Positions 44,964-54,281 of a stretch of 64,000 nucleotides of DNA are shown one piece after another (position 1 is the first letter of the stretch; every line of letters starts with the position of its first letter). Under the pieces are notes generated by a model. It ran no database searches and was not told where the DNA came from. It worked only from the letters and a program-made list of their open reading frames with translations. The stretch is from SKPS01 sp964469215 (GTDB lineage: Bacteria > Bacteroidota > Bacteroidia > Bacteroidales > SKPS01), in NCBI GenBank assembly GCA_964469215.1, contig CAYXYB010000001.1, forward strand, positions 62,001 through 126,000. Reading direction: 5' to 3'. Both the position numbers and the translations under genes were made by a program.

Positions 44964-46295
44964 ATGGACGATCTGCCCGGAGAGAGTATTCAGATAGTGC
45001 TGGCCTCCGCTTTACACCAACAGGGGTCTGCTACTATGATCATTGTTGCCTCAGCATTAATTATTCTGCTTGTAATTATCTCAGGCCTGATCTCAGGTTC
45101 TGAAATTGCTTTCTTCTCGCTCAATGCTGCCAGCGTTAACGCTCTTAAAGGAAAAAATGCCGAAGTTGTAAGATGGCTCTGGAATAAACCTGAAAAACTG
45201 CTTGCTACAATTCTTATCTATAACAACCTTGTAAATATCTCAATAATTGTTCTGGCAGCCTGGCTTTCAGGTTTTATTTTCAGCTTTGAACATTACTGGC
45301 TTAAATTTCTGGTTGATGTTGTGCTTATAACCTGCATTATCGTCTTCTTTGGTGAGCTTTTTCCTAAAATCATGGCAAACCTCAGGCCCCAGGTGTTCTT
45401 TTTTCTTACTGCTAAACCTTTGAGATTGGCAATGGTTATGATTTATCCTTTAGTCCTGATGCTCGTGAAGTCTACAATTTTTATCGACAGGCGTATAAAA
45501 CGCAAAGGAATTGATATTTCACGCGAAGATCTCAACGAAGCAATCAACTATTCAGCTAAAATCGCCAGTGCCGATGTTGAAGAAGCCAGATTGCTCAAGG
45601 GAATAATAAACTTTGGCGATAAAGAGGTAACGGAGATAATGACCTCAAGGCTTGATGTTACAGGAATAGAAGAGAAGGAGAATTTTAAAGGTGTTCTTAA
45701 TATAATCAGAGAAACAGGTTACTCACGGTATCCAGTCTATTCCGATAATATCGACCAGGTTATCGGTGTGCTTCATATTAAAGACGTTTTGCCATTTCTT
45801 GATAGCGATGAGGAGGTGAAATGGCAGGAAAAGATCAGACCTGTATACGTAATTCCTGAAAACAAAAAAATCGGAGATCTCCTTAAAGAATTCCAGAAAA
45901 AGAAAATGCATATGGCTGTGGTTGTTGATGAATTTGGCGGTGCCAACGGCATCATAACCCTTGAGGATGTGATTGAGGAAATTGTAGGTGATATCAGCGA
46001 TGAATTTGATGAGGAGGATGATACAATTGACTATAGAAAAATAGCAGATAATATTTACGAGTTTGAAGGGAGAGTTTTAATTAACGACTTCCTCAAATTA
46101 CTTGATATTGCTGATAAATATGGTTCGATGGCTAAAGGTGAAGCAGATACACTTGCCGGATTCATCCTGGAAATAAAAGGTGACATACCTAAAAAGAATG
46201 AAAAGATCTCCTTTAATGAACTTCATTTTACAATCAGAGATGTTGACCATCGACGTATCAAACGAATTATGATAGAGTATAGACCGGGAAGATGA
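44964..46295 (+). CDS. gldE: Gliding motility-associated protein GldE (CNNM/CorC family membrane protein)
   Basis: A 443-residue protein with an N-terminal CNNM/DUF21 membrane domain (about residues 25-200, with GLISGSEIAFFSL and ELFPK motifs). Two CBS domains follow (about 210-340), then a C-terminal CorC/HlyC domain (about 355-443). Related proteins are Mg2+/Co2+ efflux components. In Flavobacterium, GldE can partly compensate for loss of GldD function. The stop codon overlaps the start of gldD by 4 bp, which together with ssb upstream is the conserved ssb-gldE-gldD order. Gliding itself may be absent in this organism; gldE-gldD occur in many non-gliding Bacteroidota. Confidence 0.92.
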   Translation: MDDLPGESIQIVLASALHQQGSATMIIVASALIILLVIISGLISGSEIAFFSLNAASVNALKGKNAEVVRWLWNKPEKLLATILIYNNLVNISIIVLAAWLSGFIFSFEHYWLKFLVDVVLITCIIVFFGELFPKIMANLRPQVFFFLTAKPLRLAMVMIYPLVLMLVKSTIFIDRRIKRKGIDISREDLNEAINYSAKIASADVEEARLLKGIINFGDKEVTEIMTSRLDVTGIEEKENFKGVLNIIRETGYSRYPVYSDNIDQVIGVLHIKDVLPFLDSDEEVKWQEKIRPVYVIPENKKIGDLLKEFQKKKMHMAVVVDEFGGANGIITLEDVIEEIVGDISDEFDEEDDTIDYRKIADNIYEFEGRVLINDFLKLLDIADKYGSMAKGEADTLAGFILEIKGDIPKKNEKISFNELHFTIRDVDHRRIKRIMIEYRPGR

Positions 46296-46906
46296 ATAAA
46301 TTAAAAAATCGATTCCTGAAAAAGGCAATTGTACTTTCGGTATTGCTAACAACTTTATCTTTGTTAATACTGCAATGCGACCAGGGCTACTCCCCAAAAC
46401 CAAGGGGTTTTATACGTATCGATCTACCCGGTAAGGATTACCGGGTGTTCGATTCAGTGATGCCATACAGCTTTGAGTATCCTGTGTATGCTGCGGTTGT
46501 AAAAGATCCCCTTGAGGATGGAAAAATCATGTATAAAAGATTCAATATAGAATTTCCACTTCTGAAAGGTACTCTGCATCTTACATATGAACCTCTTGTG
46601 AAAAGCAATCTTGATACTCTTATTGGCGATGCCGTTGATTTTGTTTATAAACACGTACCAAAAGCAACTACAATCACAAAATCAGTAATATCCTACAATG
46701 ACAGAAAAGTGTTCGGAACCCTTTTTAATATAAGAGGAAAAGGCACTGCTTCAACATACCAGTTTTACGTAACTGACAGTATTTCACATTTTATGAGGGG
46801 TGCCCTCTACCTTAATACCGAACCAAACAACGATTCGCTTAAAACTGTAATCGACTTTTTAAAACTGGATGTAGATCACTTCTTAAACACTTTGGATTGG
46901 AAATAA
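46292..46906 (+). CDS. gldD: Gliding motility lipoprotein GldD
   Basis: A 204-residue protein with a lipoprotein signal ending LLILQC (lipid-modified cysteine at about residue 29). The conserved mature start is YSPKPRGFIRIDLPGKDY. The remainder is the GldD domain, with FEYPVYA and IRGKGTASTYQFYVTDS. GldD is required for gliding and connected secretion in flavobacteria; the molecular role is unknown. Translation is coupled to gldE by a 4-bp overlap. Confidence 0.93.
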   Translation: MNKLKNRFLKKAIVLSVLLTTLSLLILQCDQGYSPKPRGFIRIDLPGKDYRVFDSVMPYSFEYPVYAAVVKDPLEDGKIMYKRFNIEFPLLKGTLHLTYEPLVKSNLDTLIGDAVDFVYKHVPKATTITKSVISYNDRKVFGTLFNIRGKGTASTYQFYVTDSISHFMRGALYLNTEPNNDSLKTVIDFLKLDVDHFLNTLDWK

Positions 46907-46945
46907 AAAAGTGCTATTTTTGATGTTATAAAAAATGAAACCATC

Positions 46946-47692
46946 TTGAAAAACGATCTTGTTATAATTCCAACATACAATGAAAAGGATAATATCCAAA
47001 ATATTATCCATGCTGTCATGTCCCTTCAAACACAGTTTCATATACTTATTGTTGAAGACAATTCACCTGATGGGACCGCTGATATTGTCAGGATGCTGAT
47101 GCAGGAATACCCGGGCAGGTTGTTTATGGAAGAGAGGAAGGGGAAGCTTGGCCTGGGCACGGCATACATACATGGATTCAGGTGGGGGCTTGAGAGAGAT
47201 TACCAGCTTATCTATGAAATGGATGCCGATTTCTCACATAACCCCCGGGATCTTGAAAGACTTAGAAATGCCTGCCTCGAAGGAGCTGACCTGGCTATTG
47301 GATCGAGATATATAAAAGGGGTCAATGTAGTAAACTGGCCAATGGGTAGAGTGCTTATGTCATATTATGCCTCTGCTTATGTCAGACTTATAACAAGAAT
47401 GAAGGTGCGCGATACTACTGCCGGATTCAAATGCTATAAAAGAAGAGTGCTCGAAGCTATAAATTTTGATAAAATACAGTTTACAGGTTATGCTTTCCAG
47501 ATAGAAATGAAATATACAGCCTGGAAGCTTGGATTTACTATTGTTGAAGTTCCTATTATCTTTACTGATAGAACCCTCGGTGAATCAAAAATGAACAAGA
47601 AAATCTTTAAAGAAGCAATTTTTGGAGTCATAAGCCTGAGAATTAGAAGTATAAAAGGCGTATACAAAAGAATGGCAAAAAAGCTTGAATAA
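46946..47692 (+). CDS. Polyprenol monophosphomannose synthase (GT2, DPM1-like)
   Basis: A 248-residue GT-A fold glycosyltransferase of family 2. It begins at a TTG at 46946; the ATG at 46935 is out of frame and stops after four codons. Motifs: IIPTYNEKDNIQNII, VEDNSPDGTADI for nucleotide binding, and EMDADFSHNP carrying the catalytic/metal DxD. A DTTAGFKCYKR segment follows, as in Dpm1 and bacterial Ppm1. There is no C-terminal membrane domain, so this is the soluble or peripheral class. It transfers mannose from GDP-mannose to polyprenyl phosphate. The product could feed the DUF2723 GT-C protein at 40144 (inference). Confidence 0.92.
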   Translation: MKNDLVIIPTYNEKDNIQNIIHAVMSLQTQFHILIVEDNSPDGTADIVRMLMQEYPGRLFMEERKGKLGLGTAYIHGFRWGLERDYQLIYEMDADFSHNPRDLERLRNACLEGADLAIGSRYIKGVNVVNWPMGRVLMSYYASAYVRLITRMKVRDTTAGFKCYKRRVLEAINFDKIQFTGYAFQIEMKYTAWKLGFTIVEVPIIFTDRTLGESKMNKKIFKEAIFGVISLRIRSIKGVYKRMAKKLE

Positions 47693-47777
47693 TAAACCAG
47701 CAAACAGGATGTTATTTGTCAAAGGTTAATGTTTGTTGTATGTGAATTCTCTCTAATGGATTAATTTTTAGCACATA

Positions 47778-49121
47778 ATGGGGTCATTACTGATTAAAGG
47801 CGGAACCATAGTGAATGAAGGTTCTCTTTATAGAGGCGATATCCTGATCAAGGATGGTTTGTTTACTTCTGTAAACGAAATATTTATCCATGATATTCAT
47901 GTTGATGAGATTATGGATGCAAGTGGCCTCCTAATCCTACCTGGTATCATCGATGATCAGGTTCATTTCAGGCAACCTGGTCTGGAAAATAAGGGTACTA
48001 TTGAATCTGAAAGCAGAGCAGCAGTGGCGGGTGGTATAACCTCATTCATGGAAATGCCCAATACTATCCCACCAACTATTACTATCGACAAAATCAAAGA
48101 AAAGGAGGTGATTGCACAACACGATTCATGGTGCAATTACAGCTTCTATCTGGGAGCAACAAATGATAATATCAGTGATATTGAAGCTATTAACCCTTCG
48201 AAAACCTGTGGCGTTAAGGTCTTTATGGGTTCCAGCACTGGTGATCTTCTGGTTGACAGCGAAGTCGCACTGAGAAGAATTTTCAGCAATAATGTAGTCC
48301 CGATTGCAGTACATTCAGAAGATGAGAGTACTATAAGGAATAATCTCGATTTATTCAAACTGAGGTACGGAAGCAATGGTACAACCGAATTGCATCCACT
48401 TGTCAGAAGCAGGGAGGCTTGCATCATCTGTACGAATCGGGCAATTGATTATTCTGAAAAATTTGGTGGCCATCTTCATCTTTTACATATCTCAACAGCC
48501 GAGGAAGTTGAAATTATAAGAAAGGCCAAAGTTCGTGGAGTAAATATTACGGCGGAGGTTTGCGTACACCACCTCTTCTTTTCGGATGAAGATTATAAAA
48601 GGAAAGGAAACATGATCAAATGGAATCCTTCTATTAAGAGTAAATCTGACAGAGATGCCCTTATGGCGGGATTTAATGATGGAACCATCGACATTGTGGC
48701 AACAGACCATGCCCCGCACGAACTCAAATCAAAGCTGAATGATTATTTTTCTGCTCCTTCAGGTGGACCTATGGTAGAACATTCCCTGGTTCTAATGTTA
48801 AGGATGGTTTCAGAGTTTAAATGTTGTATCGAAGATGTAGTGAAATGGATGGCGCATAACCCTGCAGATATTTTCAAAATTAATAAAAGAGGATATATAA
48901 GAAACGGATACTATGCAGATCTAACCATTGTTACCCAGTCGGATCCCTGGCAGGTGAAAAATGATATGACACAGTATCTTGTCAAATGGTCTCCTATCGA
49001 TGGAGAATGGCTTCTTCATCGTGTGGTGGCAACAGTGGTGAATGGAAGGTTCGTTTTTCAACATGGAGTATTTCATGAAAATAACCGTAATCCTATGGCT
49101 CTTAAATTCGATCGTATTTGA
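47778..49121 (+). CDS. pyrC: Dihydroorotase
   Basis: A 447-residue amidohydrolase, cyclising carbamoyl-aspartate to dihydroorotate in pyrimidine synthesis. Metal-site residues can be followed: IIDDQVHFRQPG at residues 57-68 (His63), carboxylated lysine candidate Lys147 in GVKVFMGSSTGD, His179 in AVHSED, His237 in LLHIST and Asp310 in ATDHAPHE. The first His of the canonical HxH motif is Gln61 here; a Gln at this position also occurs in other Bacteroidota homologues as I recall them. The gene is flanked by Pol-P-Man synthase and queD in the same direction; no other pyr gene is near. Confidence 0.9.
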   Translation: MGSLLIKGGTIVNEGSLYRGDILIKDGLFTSVNEIFIHDIHVDEIMDASGLLILPGIIDDQVHFRQPGLENKGTIESESRAAVAGGITSFMEMPNTIPPTITIDKIKEKEVIAQHDSWCNYSFYLGATNDNISDIEAINPSKTCGVKVFMGSSTGDLLVDSEVALRRIFSNNVVPIAVHSEDESTIRNNLDLFKLRYGSNGTTELHPLVRSREACIICTNRAIDYSEKFGGHLHLLHISTAEEVEIIRKAKVRGVNITAEVCVHHLFFSDEDYKRKGNMIKWNPSIKSKSDRDALMAGFNDGTIDIVATDHAPHELKSKLNDYFSAPSGGPMVEHSLVLMLRMVSEFKCCIEDVVKWMAHNPADIFKINKRGYIRNGYYADLTIVTQSDPWQVKNDMTQYLVKWSPIDGEWLLHRVVATVVNGRFVFQHGVFHENNRNPMALKFDRI

Positions 49122-49147
49122 AATAAACAGAAAGTAACAACACCCGG

Positions 49148-49591
49148 ATGAAAACCCGTATAACAAAAATATTCACCTTCGAAATGGGTCATGCATTGCA
49201 GAATTATGATGGCCTTTGTAAAAATATCCACGGACATTCATATTCTCTTGAAGTAACTATTTCCGGCGAACCGGTTATTGACAGATCCTCACCTAAACTG
49301 GGAATGGTGATGGATTTCGGTGATCTTAAAAAAATAATTAAGAAAATCATTGTAGATGTTTATGATCACGCCCTCGTTGTTCGTAAAGGGTACGATATAG
49401 CTCTGTTGTCAGAGGAGGCTTTAAAAAAAATGAAGCTTATCGTCACCGATTTTCAACCAACAAGTGAGCAGCTTATTGCACATTTTTCAGATATTATCAA
49501 ACAGGCCTTACCGGCTCATATAACACTTGAAAGGTTGAAACTGAATGAAACCGGCTCAAGTTATGCAGAATGGTTAAGATCTGATCAGTGA
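49148..49591 (+). CDS. queD: 6-carboxy-5,6,7,8-tetrahydropterin synthase (QueD)
   Basis: A 147-residue member of the 6-pyruvoyltetrahydropterin synthase fold. The zinc histidines are in FEMGHALQ and in the CKNIHGHSY motif, which also supplies the catalytic cysteine. The second conserved region is VYDHALVV, and RLKLNETGSSYAEW carries the substrate-binding Glu. It converts dihydroneopterin triphosphate to carboxytetrahydropterin for queuosine/7-deazaguanine synthesis. queC and queE are not in the window. Its end overlaps the convergent lipid kinase gene by 7 bp. Confidence 0.92.
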   Translation: MKTRITKIFTFEMGHALQNYDGLCKNIHGHSYSLEVTISGEPVIDRSSPKLGMVMDFGDLKKIIKKIIVDVYDHALVVRKGYDIALLSEEALKKMKLIVTDFQPTSEQLIAHFSDIIKQALPAHITLERLKLNETGSSYAEWLRSDQ

Positions 49592-50511
49592 TTTGTTATA
49601 AGTCTGATTGCACCAGGAATAATTCTGAATTCTAGGGGGGTATGGCCTATTGATTCACCATCAACTTCAAGATAAAAGTTCTTATCACTGGTAATTTCAA
49701 CCTGATGAGCAGATTCAGTAATAACTTCATCCAATTTGATGAAGGAGCCGCTGTAAAGTCTGTGAACATTGGCTATCACCTTTAGCTTGCTTAGTTTTTC
49801 TATAATTGTTACCGCCAGTTTTCCATCATCGGGAACAGCATGAGGAAGTTGTTTCATCCCTCCTCCGTTATATTGGCAAACACCTACGTTAAGGCTGAAA
49901 ATCTGTGATGAACGCTTTTGATTGTCAATATTAAGAATTGCAGTTTTTGTTCGGTATTTAATCAGGGTTGAGAAGATGTTGACAAAATATGATATAGTAC
50001 CTCCCCTACCCTTCTCTTTCATCTGGTTTACCTTCAATGCTACTTCTGCATCAAATCCTATCCCTGCCATATTAACCAGGTACCTCTGTTTTATTTTGAT
50101 CCCGGATGAATATTTAACAAGGCATGTATCCTGAACAAAGGTATTGCCACGCTTCAATACCTGCACAGCTTGCTTGTAGTCGAAAGGAATATTGTACATC
50201 CTACCCCAGTCGTTACCTGTCCCAACTGTTATCATTCCAAGGGTAACCTCATTCGATGGAATCCTCTTCTGTTGCATGATACCATTGGCAACTTCATTGA
50301 ATGTACCATCACCACCAACAGCAATTACTTTATTGTACCCGAGAGAAATTTCTCTTCTTACAATTTCTGTTGCATGTTCAGGGTGAGTTGTATGATGAGG
50401 ATCAAAGAGAAAACCCTGTTCATGCAATAATTTTTCTATTGAAGGCCACTCCTTTTCTGCCCTTCTTATCCCGGCATTAGGATTGATAACAACTAACCAT
50501 CTTTGATCCAT
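49585..50511 (-). CDS. Diacylglycerol kinase family lipid kinase (YegS/DgkB-like)
   Basis: Start chosen at the ATG at 50511 (MDQRWLVVINPNAG), giving 308 residues; an upstream ATG at 50547 would add twelve non-conserved residues. The DAGK catalytic domain shows INPNAG at the start, the nucleotide loop GGDGTFNEV, and GTGNDWGR. The C-terminal domain ends EFRIIPGAIRLITNH. It phosphorylates diacylglycerol or a related lipid, recycling membrane lipid or making lipid phosphates. It converges on queD, with which it overlaps by 7 bp, and diverges from the DUF4175 gene. Confidence 0.92.
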   Translation of the reverse strand: MDQRWLVVINPNAGIRRAEKEWPSIEKLLHEQGFLFDPHHTTHPEHATEIVRREISLGYNKVIAVGGDGTFNEVANGIMQQKRIPSNEVTLGMITVGTGNDWGRMYNIPFDYKQAVQVLKRGNTFVQDTCLVKYSSGIKIKQRYLVNMAGIGFDAEVALKVNQMKEKGRGGTISYFVNIFSTLIKYRTKTAILNIDNQKRSSQIFSLNVGVCQYNGGGMKQLPHAVPDDGKLAVTIIEKLSKLKVIANVHRLYSGSFIKLDEVITESAHQVEITSDKNFYLEVDGESIGHTPLEFRIIPGAIRLITNH

Positions 50512-50909
50512 AGAATGCAAAAATAAAATTTTTTTATTGCAGAACAAGTTTAGAAAAATGAAAGATGATTATTTAGCCGGCTTATTCTTTGCATTCATAG
50601 CAGTTCCTGGCGTTTTGCGTGAAAAGATATTTAGTATCTTTACATTGAAAAAGAGTTCTAACAAAACCGGACAAAAGAGTGGTGTTTCTAATATAAATAT
50701 ACCGGATATTTTTTCACGACTTAAAAAGGGATTCCGGTAAGAAAAAAGATGTCACTCATAATGCAAAAGTTTTTTAACATTTATAAATGCAACAAAAAGC
50801 TGAGGTATACGGTTTATAGTAGAATTAAGTATTTTTGAAGTTTGTTAGCATCTGCTGTACGTATATATAATATATGGTATGTAAGGTCGGATGCAAAAGA
50901 AGGACAGAG
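50512..50909. other. 398-bp divergent intergenic region, lipid kinase / DUF4175
   Basis: AT-rich, with a TATCTTTA -7-like element near 50633-50640 on the plus strand. A plus-strand frame at 50537-50740 could encode 67 residues, the last part basic; it has no family resemblance and overlaps the kinase start, so I regard it as unsupported. Nothing else stands out. Confidence 0.4.
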
Positions 50910-53900
50910 ATGATATCAATCAGAGAACGTTTGGCGAAGTTCATTAAACAGTTTTACCTCAATAAGATTCTGAGGGGTGTTCTGTTTCTCGGAATATCCT
51001 TTATCGTATTATTGCTTATATTTTCATTCATTGAATTTTTAGGGTGGTTTAATTCCGGCACAAGAGCTTTTCTGTTTTATTCTTATCTGGGATTTAATGT
51101 CCTTATTATGTGGATATATATTATGGTGCCTTTTGGCAGACTGATTGGAATTGCCAGGGGTATAACGATGGACTACGCTGCAAGGATTATAGGAAAGCAT
51201 TTCCCACAGATTGAGGACAAGCTCCTTAACCTGCTTCAGCTGGAGGATAAAGGGAAACAGGTTTCGCTGGATGACAGTTCGTATGAATTGCTGCTTGCTG
51301 CAATAAAGCAGAAGGAAATACTTCTAAAACCGTTCCCGTTTATTAAAGCCATTGAATTCAAAGGTACCATTAAATATTTGCGATATCTTGGCCCGGCCGC
51401 AATCATTTTTATTGTTCTGCTTAGTTTTAAACCTGAGATAATAAAGGAACCTGTATACAGGATAAGGCATTATAATAACCATTTCGAAAAACCTGCCCCG
51501 TTTAAATTTGTAATCCTTAATGAACAATTAACAGGTATCGCAAAGGCACCCTTCGTTTTGAAGTTTACTACAGTAGGTGAGGAAATTCCGGGGGAAGCGT
51601 ATGTTGATATTAATGGTATAAACTATAAAGCACAAAAAAATTCCTGGAACAGTTTTGAATTCGAGATACAAAACCCTCAAACAGATGTGTTTTTCAGGAT
51701 TAATGCTGTTGATATTTATTCAAAACAATACAAACTAACGGTAATTCCACGTCCAGCTATCCGTAATTTCAGGGTGATGCTTGAGTATCCGACGTATACA
51801 AGAAAACCAAAGGAGGTAATCGAAAATGTTGGCGATTTGATTGTTCCACGTGGAACATTAGTCACATGGAAATTCAACACAACTAATTCTGACGATCTGC
51901 AGCTTTATTTTAATAATCAAAAAGCAGCTCTGCAGAAAGATGGCAAATCGGGGTATAATTGGGTGCACAGGGTGATGCAGGATCTATCCTATTCGCTGAA
52001 GCCGACCAACAGGTTTTTAGATACCCTTATTCCGGTCAACTATACAATCGAGGTGATAAATGATGAATATCCGATAATAAAAACTGAAGAGGTTTTCGAT
52101 TCGTTGAATCACTTCCTGATTTTCTTTACCGGTGAAATAGCAGATGATTATGGCTTTTCAAAACTTAGATACAGTTATGCACAGGTACGAAATGGTGATA
52201 CCATTCAGAAAAAGGATATACCACTCCCCTACGCGTCGCAGGAGCAAAAGCAACGATTCATGCACTTCGATGATCTGAGAAACCAGGGGTTTATGCCAGG
52301 AGATCAGCTCGTATGGTTTTTTGAAGTTTGGGATAATGATCAGGTATCGGGTCCAAAATCTTCCAGATCTTATGTAGCTACATATAAAATACCCGGTTTT
52401 GCTGAACTTGATGAAATTCAGGATCAGCTCGAAAATGAGATCAAAGAAAAAATGGAGAGCTCAATCAGATCAGCACAGGCGATCCAAAACGAAGCCAGAA
52501 AACTGAATAATGAGCTCCGCAACAAAGAACAACTGAACTGGCAGGACCGTGAAAAAATAAATCAACTGCTTAACAAGCAACAAATACTCAAATCAAATAT
52601 TGAAGAGCTTCAAAAAAAAGTAGATCTGAAATACCAGAAAGAGAATCAGTTTAAACAAATTGATCCCGATATTCTCGAAAAACAAAAACTGTTGCAGGAG
52701 TTAATGGAAAAGTTGCTCGACGATGAAACACGGAAATTACTTGAAGAGATACAAAAACTAATGGATAACCTTGACAAGGAAAAAATTGACGAAATGCTCG
52801 AAAAGATCAAGGTCAATAATGATGAACTCAACAGAGAACTTGAAAGAAATCTGGAAATCTTTAAACAGCTTGAAATAGAAAAAGAACTTCGGGAAAGTAT
52901 CGAAGAACTTAAAAAACTTGCTGAAGATCAAAAAAACCTTTCACTCGAATCGGAAAAATCAAATCCTGAAACAGATAAAATATCTGAAAAGCAGGAAGAA
53001 ATGAATAAAAAGTTCGATAATATAAGCGATAAACTGAATAAGATACAAAAAAACAACCAGGAACTCGAGTTTCCAAACAAATTGCAAAATACTGAAGGGG
53101 ATCAGAAGGATATTAAAAATGAAATGAACGAGAGCCTGAACCAACTAAATCAGGGGAAACCAAAAAATGCATCAGGGAAACAGAAAAATGCCTCTGAAAA
53201 AATGGAGGACCTATCTGATAAGCTTAGCGATATGATGGATGAAATGATGGAGGAACAAATAGCAGAAGATATAATGACTCTGAGACAAATTCTTAAAAAC
53301 CTCCTGCACATGTCGTTTGAACAGGAAAACCTTATGAATACAGCCAAAAAAACCAGCCGACAGGATCCTAAATACCCTGAGATAATAAACAAACAAAACC
53401 TTATTAAGCGCGATTTTCAGATTATCGAAGATTCACTGGTTGCCTTGGGGAAAAGACAGACTGCCATCCAGAGTATTGTTTCAAAAGAGATAAGTGCAAT
53501 TAAAGATAATATAGAACAATCAATAAGCAATTTCCTGGATGTTCATACAGTAGGGATAGTAAACAGAGTAGGTAGAGAGAAAGGTGTTGAAAGACAGCAG
53601 TTTGCAATGACATCAATGAATAACCTCGCCCTACTACTCGCTGAAGCTCTGGATAATATGAGAGAACAGCAGGACAACCAAAAATCGGGTAAAGGTAAAC
53701 AGTGCAACAATCCGAAGCCTGGAGGAAGTGGCAAACCTTCGATGCAAAAGATAAGGCAAAGACAGCAAAGCCTGAACCAACAACTCCAGCAGATGAGAGA
53801 CCAGATGCAGAAAGGGCAGCAACAGGATGGAAAGAGAAACAGTATGAGCGAACAATTTGCACGAATGGCTGCTGAACAGGAAGCGCTGAGGAAAGCCCTC

Positions 53901-54281
53901 GGAGATTATATGCAGGAGCTGAGAAAACAAGGATTGAAAGACAAGGGAGAATTGAGCGACCTGATGAAAGAAATGGAAAAAACAGAAGAAGAATTGGTGA
54001 ACAAAATTCTGAATAACAATACTCTGAAAAGGCAGGAAGACATACGTACCCGCCTGCTGGAACATGAGAAGGCAGAACGCGAAAGAGAAGAGGAAGAAAA
54101 ACGTGAATCAAAAGAAGTAAAAAATCAAATTTTTAGTAACCCTTCTCTGTTTTTGGAGTATAAAAGGTTAACAGAAAAGGAGCAGGAGATGCTGAGATAT
54201 TCAACGCCTCTGCTACAGCCATTTTATAAAAACAAGGTGAATGATTATATGATCAAACAGGAGGCAGTGAAACAAATATGA
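50910..54281 (+). CDS. DUF4175 family membrane protein with long coiled-coil region
   Basis: I start at ATG 50910 (MISIRERLAKFI), 1123 residues; an ATG at 50874 adds twelve. Three hydrophobic helices occur near residues 25-45, 55-75 and 155-175, then a periplasm-like beta-rich region (about 190-500). Residues about 530-820 are Glu/Lys/Gln-rich coiled coil, and about 950-1090 a Gln/Met/Lys-rich low-complexity segment. The DUF4175 family is typical of Bacteroidota; its role is unknown but it is usually found with the same neighbours. Downstream are an HATPase protein (4-bp overlap), ybeY and mnmG. A perfect 16-bp parS-like palindrome lies inside the coding region at 51842-51857. Confidence 0.85.
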   Translation: MISIRERLAKFIKQFYLNKILRGVLFLGISFIVLLLIFSFIEFLGWFNSGTRAFLFYSYLGFNVLIMWIYIMVPFGRLIGIARGITMDYAARIIGKHFPQIEDKLLNLLQLEDKGKQVSLDDSSYELLLAAIKQKEILLKPFPFIKAIEFKGTIKYLRYLGPAAIIFIVLLSFKPEIIKEPVYRIRHYNNHFEKPAPFKFVILNEQLTGIAKAPFVLKFTTVGEEIPGEAYVDINGINYKAQKNSWNSFEFEIQNPQTDVFFRINAVDIYSKQYKLTVIPRPAIRNFRVMLEYPTYTRKPKEVIENVGDLIVPRGTLVTWKFNTTNSDDLQLYFNNQKAALQKDGKSGYNWVHRVMQDLSYSLKPTNRFLDTLIPVNYTIEVINDEYPIIKTEEVFDSLNHFLIFFTGEIADDYGFSKLRYSYAQVRNGDTIQKKDIPLPYASQEQKQRFMHFDDLRNQGFMPGDQLVWFFEVWDNDQVSGPKSSRSYVATYKIPGFAELDEIQDQLENEIKEKMESSIRSAQAIQNEARKLNNELRNKEQLNWQDREKINQLLNKQQILKSNIEELQKKVDLKYQKENQFKQIDPDILEKQKLLQELMEKLLDDETRKLLEEIQKLMDNLDKEKIDEMLEKIKVNNDELNRELERNLEIFKQLEIEKELRESIEELKKLAEDQKNLSLESEKSNPETDKISEKQEEMNKKFDNISDKLNKIQKNNQELEFPNKLQNTEGDQKDIKNEMNESLNQLNQGKPKNASGKQKNASEKMEDLSDKLSDMMDEMMEEQIAEDIMTLRQILKNLLHMSFEQENLMNTAKKTSRQDPKYPEIINKQNLIKRDFQIIEDSLVALGKRQTAIQSIVSKEISAIKDNIEQSISNFLDVHTVGIVNRVGREKGVERQQFAMTSMNNLALLLAEALDNMREQQDNQKSGKGKQCNNPKPGGSGKPSMQKIRQRQQSLNQQLQQMRDQMQKGQQQDGKRNSMSEQFARMAAEQEALRKALGDYMQELRKQGLKDKGELSDLMKEMEKTEEELVNKILNNNTLKRQEDIRTRLLEHEKAEREREEEEKRESKEVKNQIFSNPSLFLEYKRLTEKEQEMLRYSTPLLQPFYKNKVNDYMIKQEAVKQI
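51842..51857. promoter_or_regulatory. parS-like ParB binding site (perfect palindrome)
   Basis: TGTTCCACGTGGAACA is a perfect 16-bp palindrome and equals the parS consensus variant with CC/GG next to the CACGTG core. It is embedded in the DUF4175 reading frame. parS sites cluster near replication origins and nucleate ParB. Confidence 0.8.

Noticed and set aside
50537..50740. Possible 67-residue small protein upstream of DUF4175
   Set aside because: No recognisable family, overlaps the start region of the opposite-strand kinase, and contains a promoter-like box. Insufficient support for a CDS call.
53500..54111. 203-codon minus-strand frame inside the DUF4175 gene
   Set aside because: It arises from the low-complexity Gln/Lys-rich coding strand; the translation is compositionally biased and overlaps a well-supported long gene.
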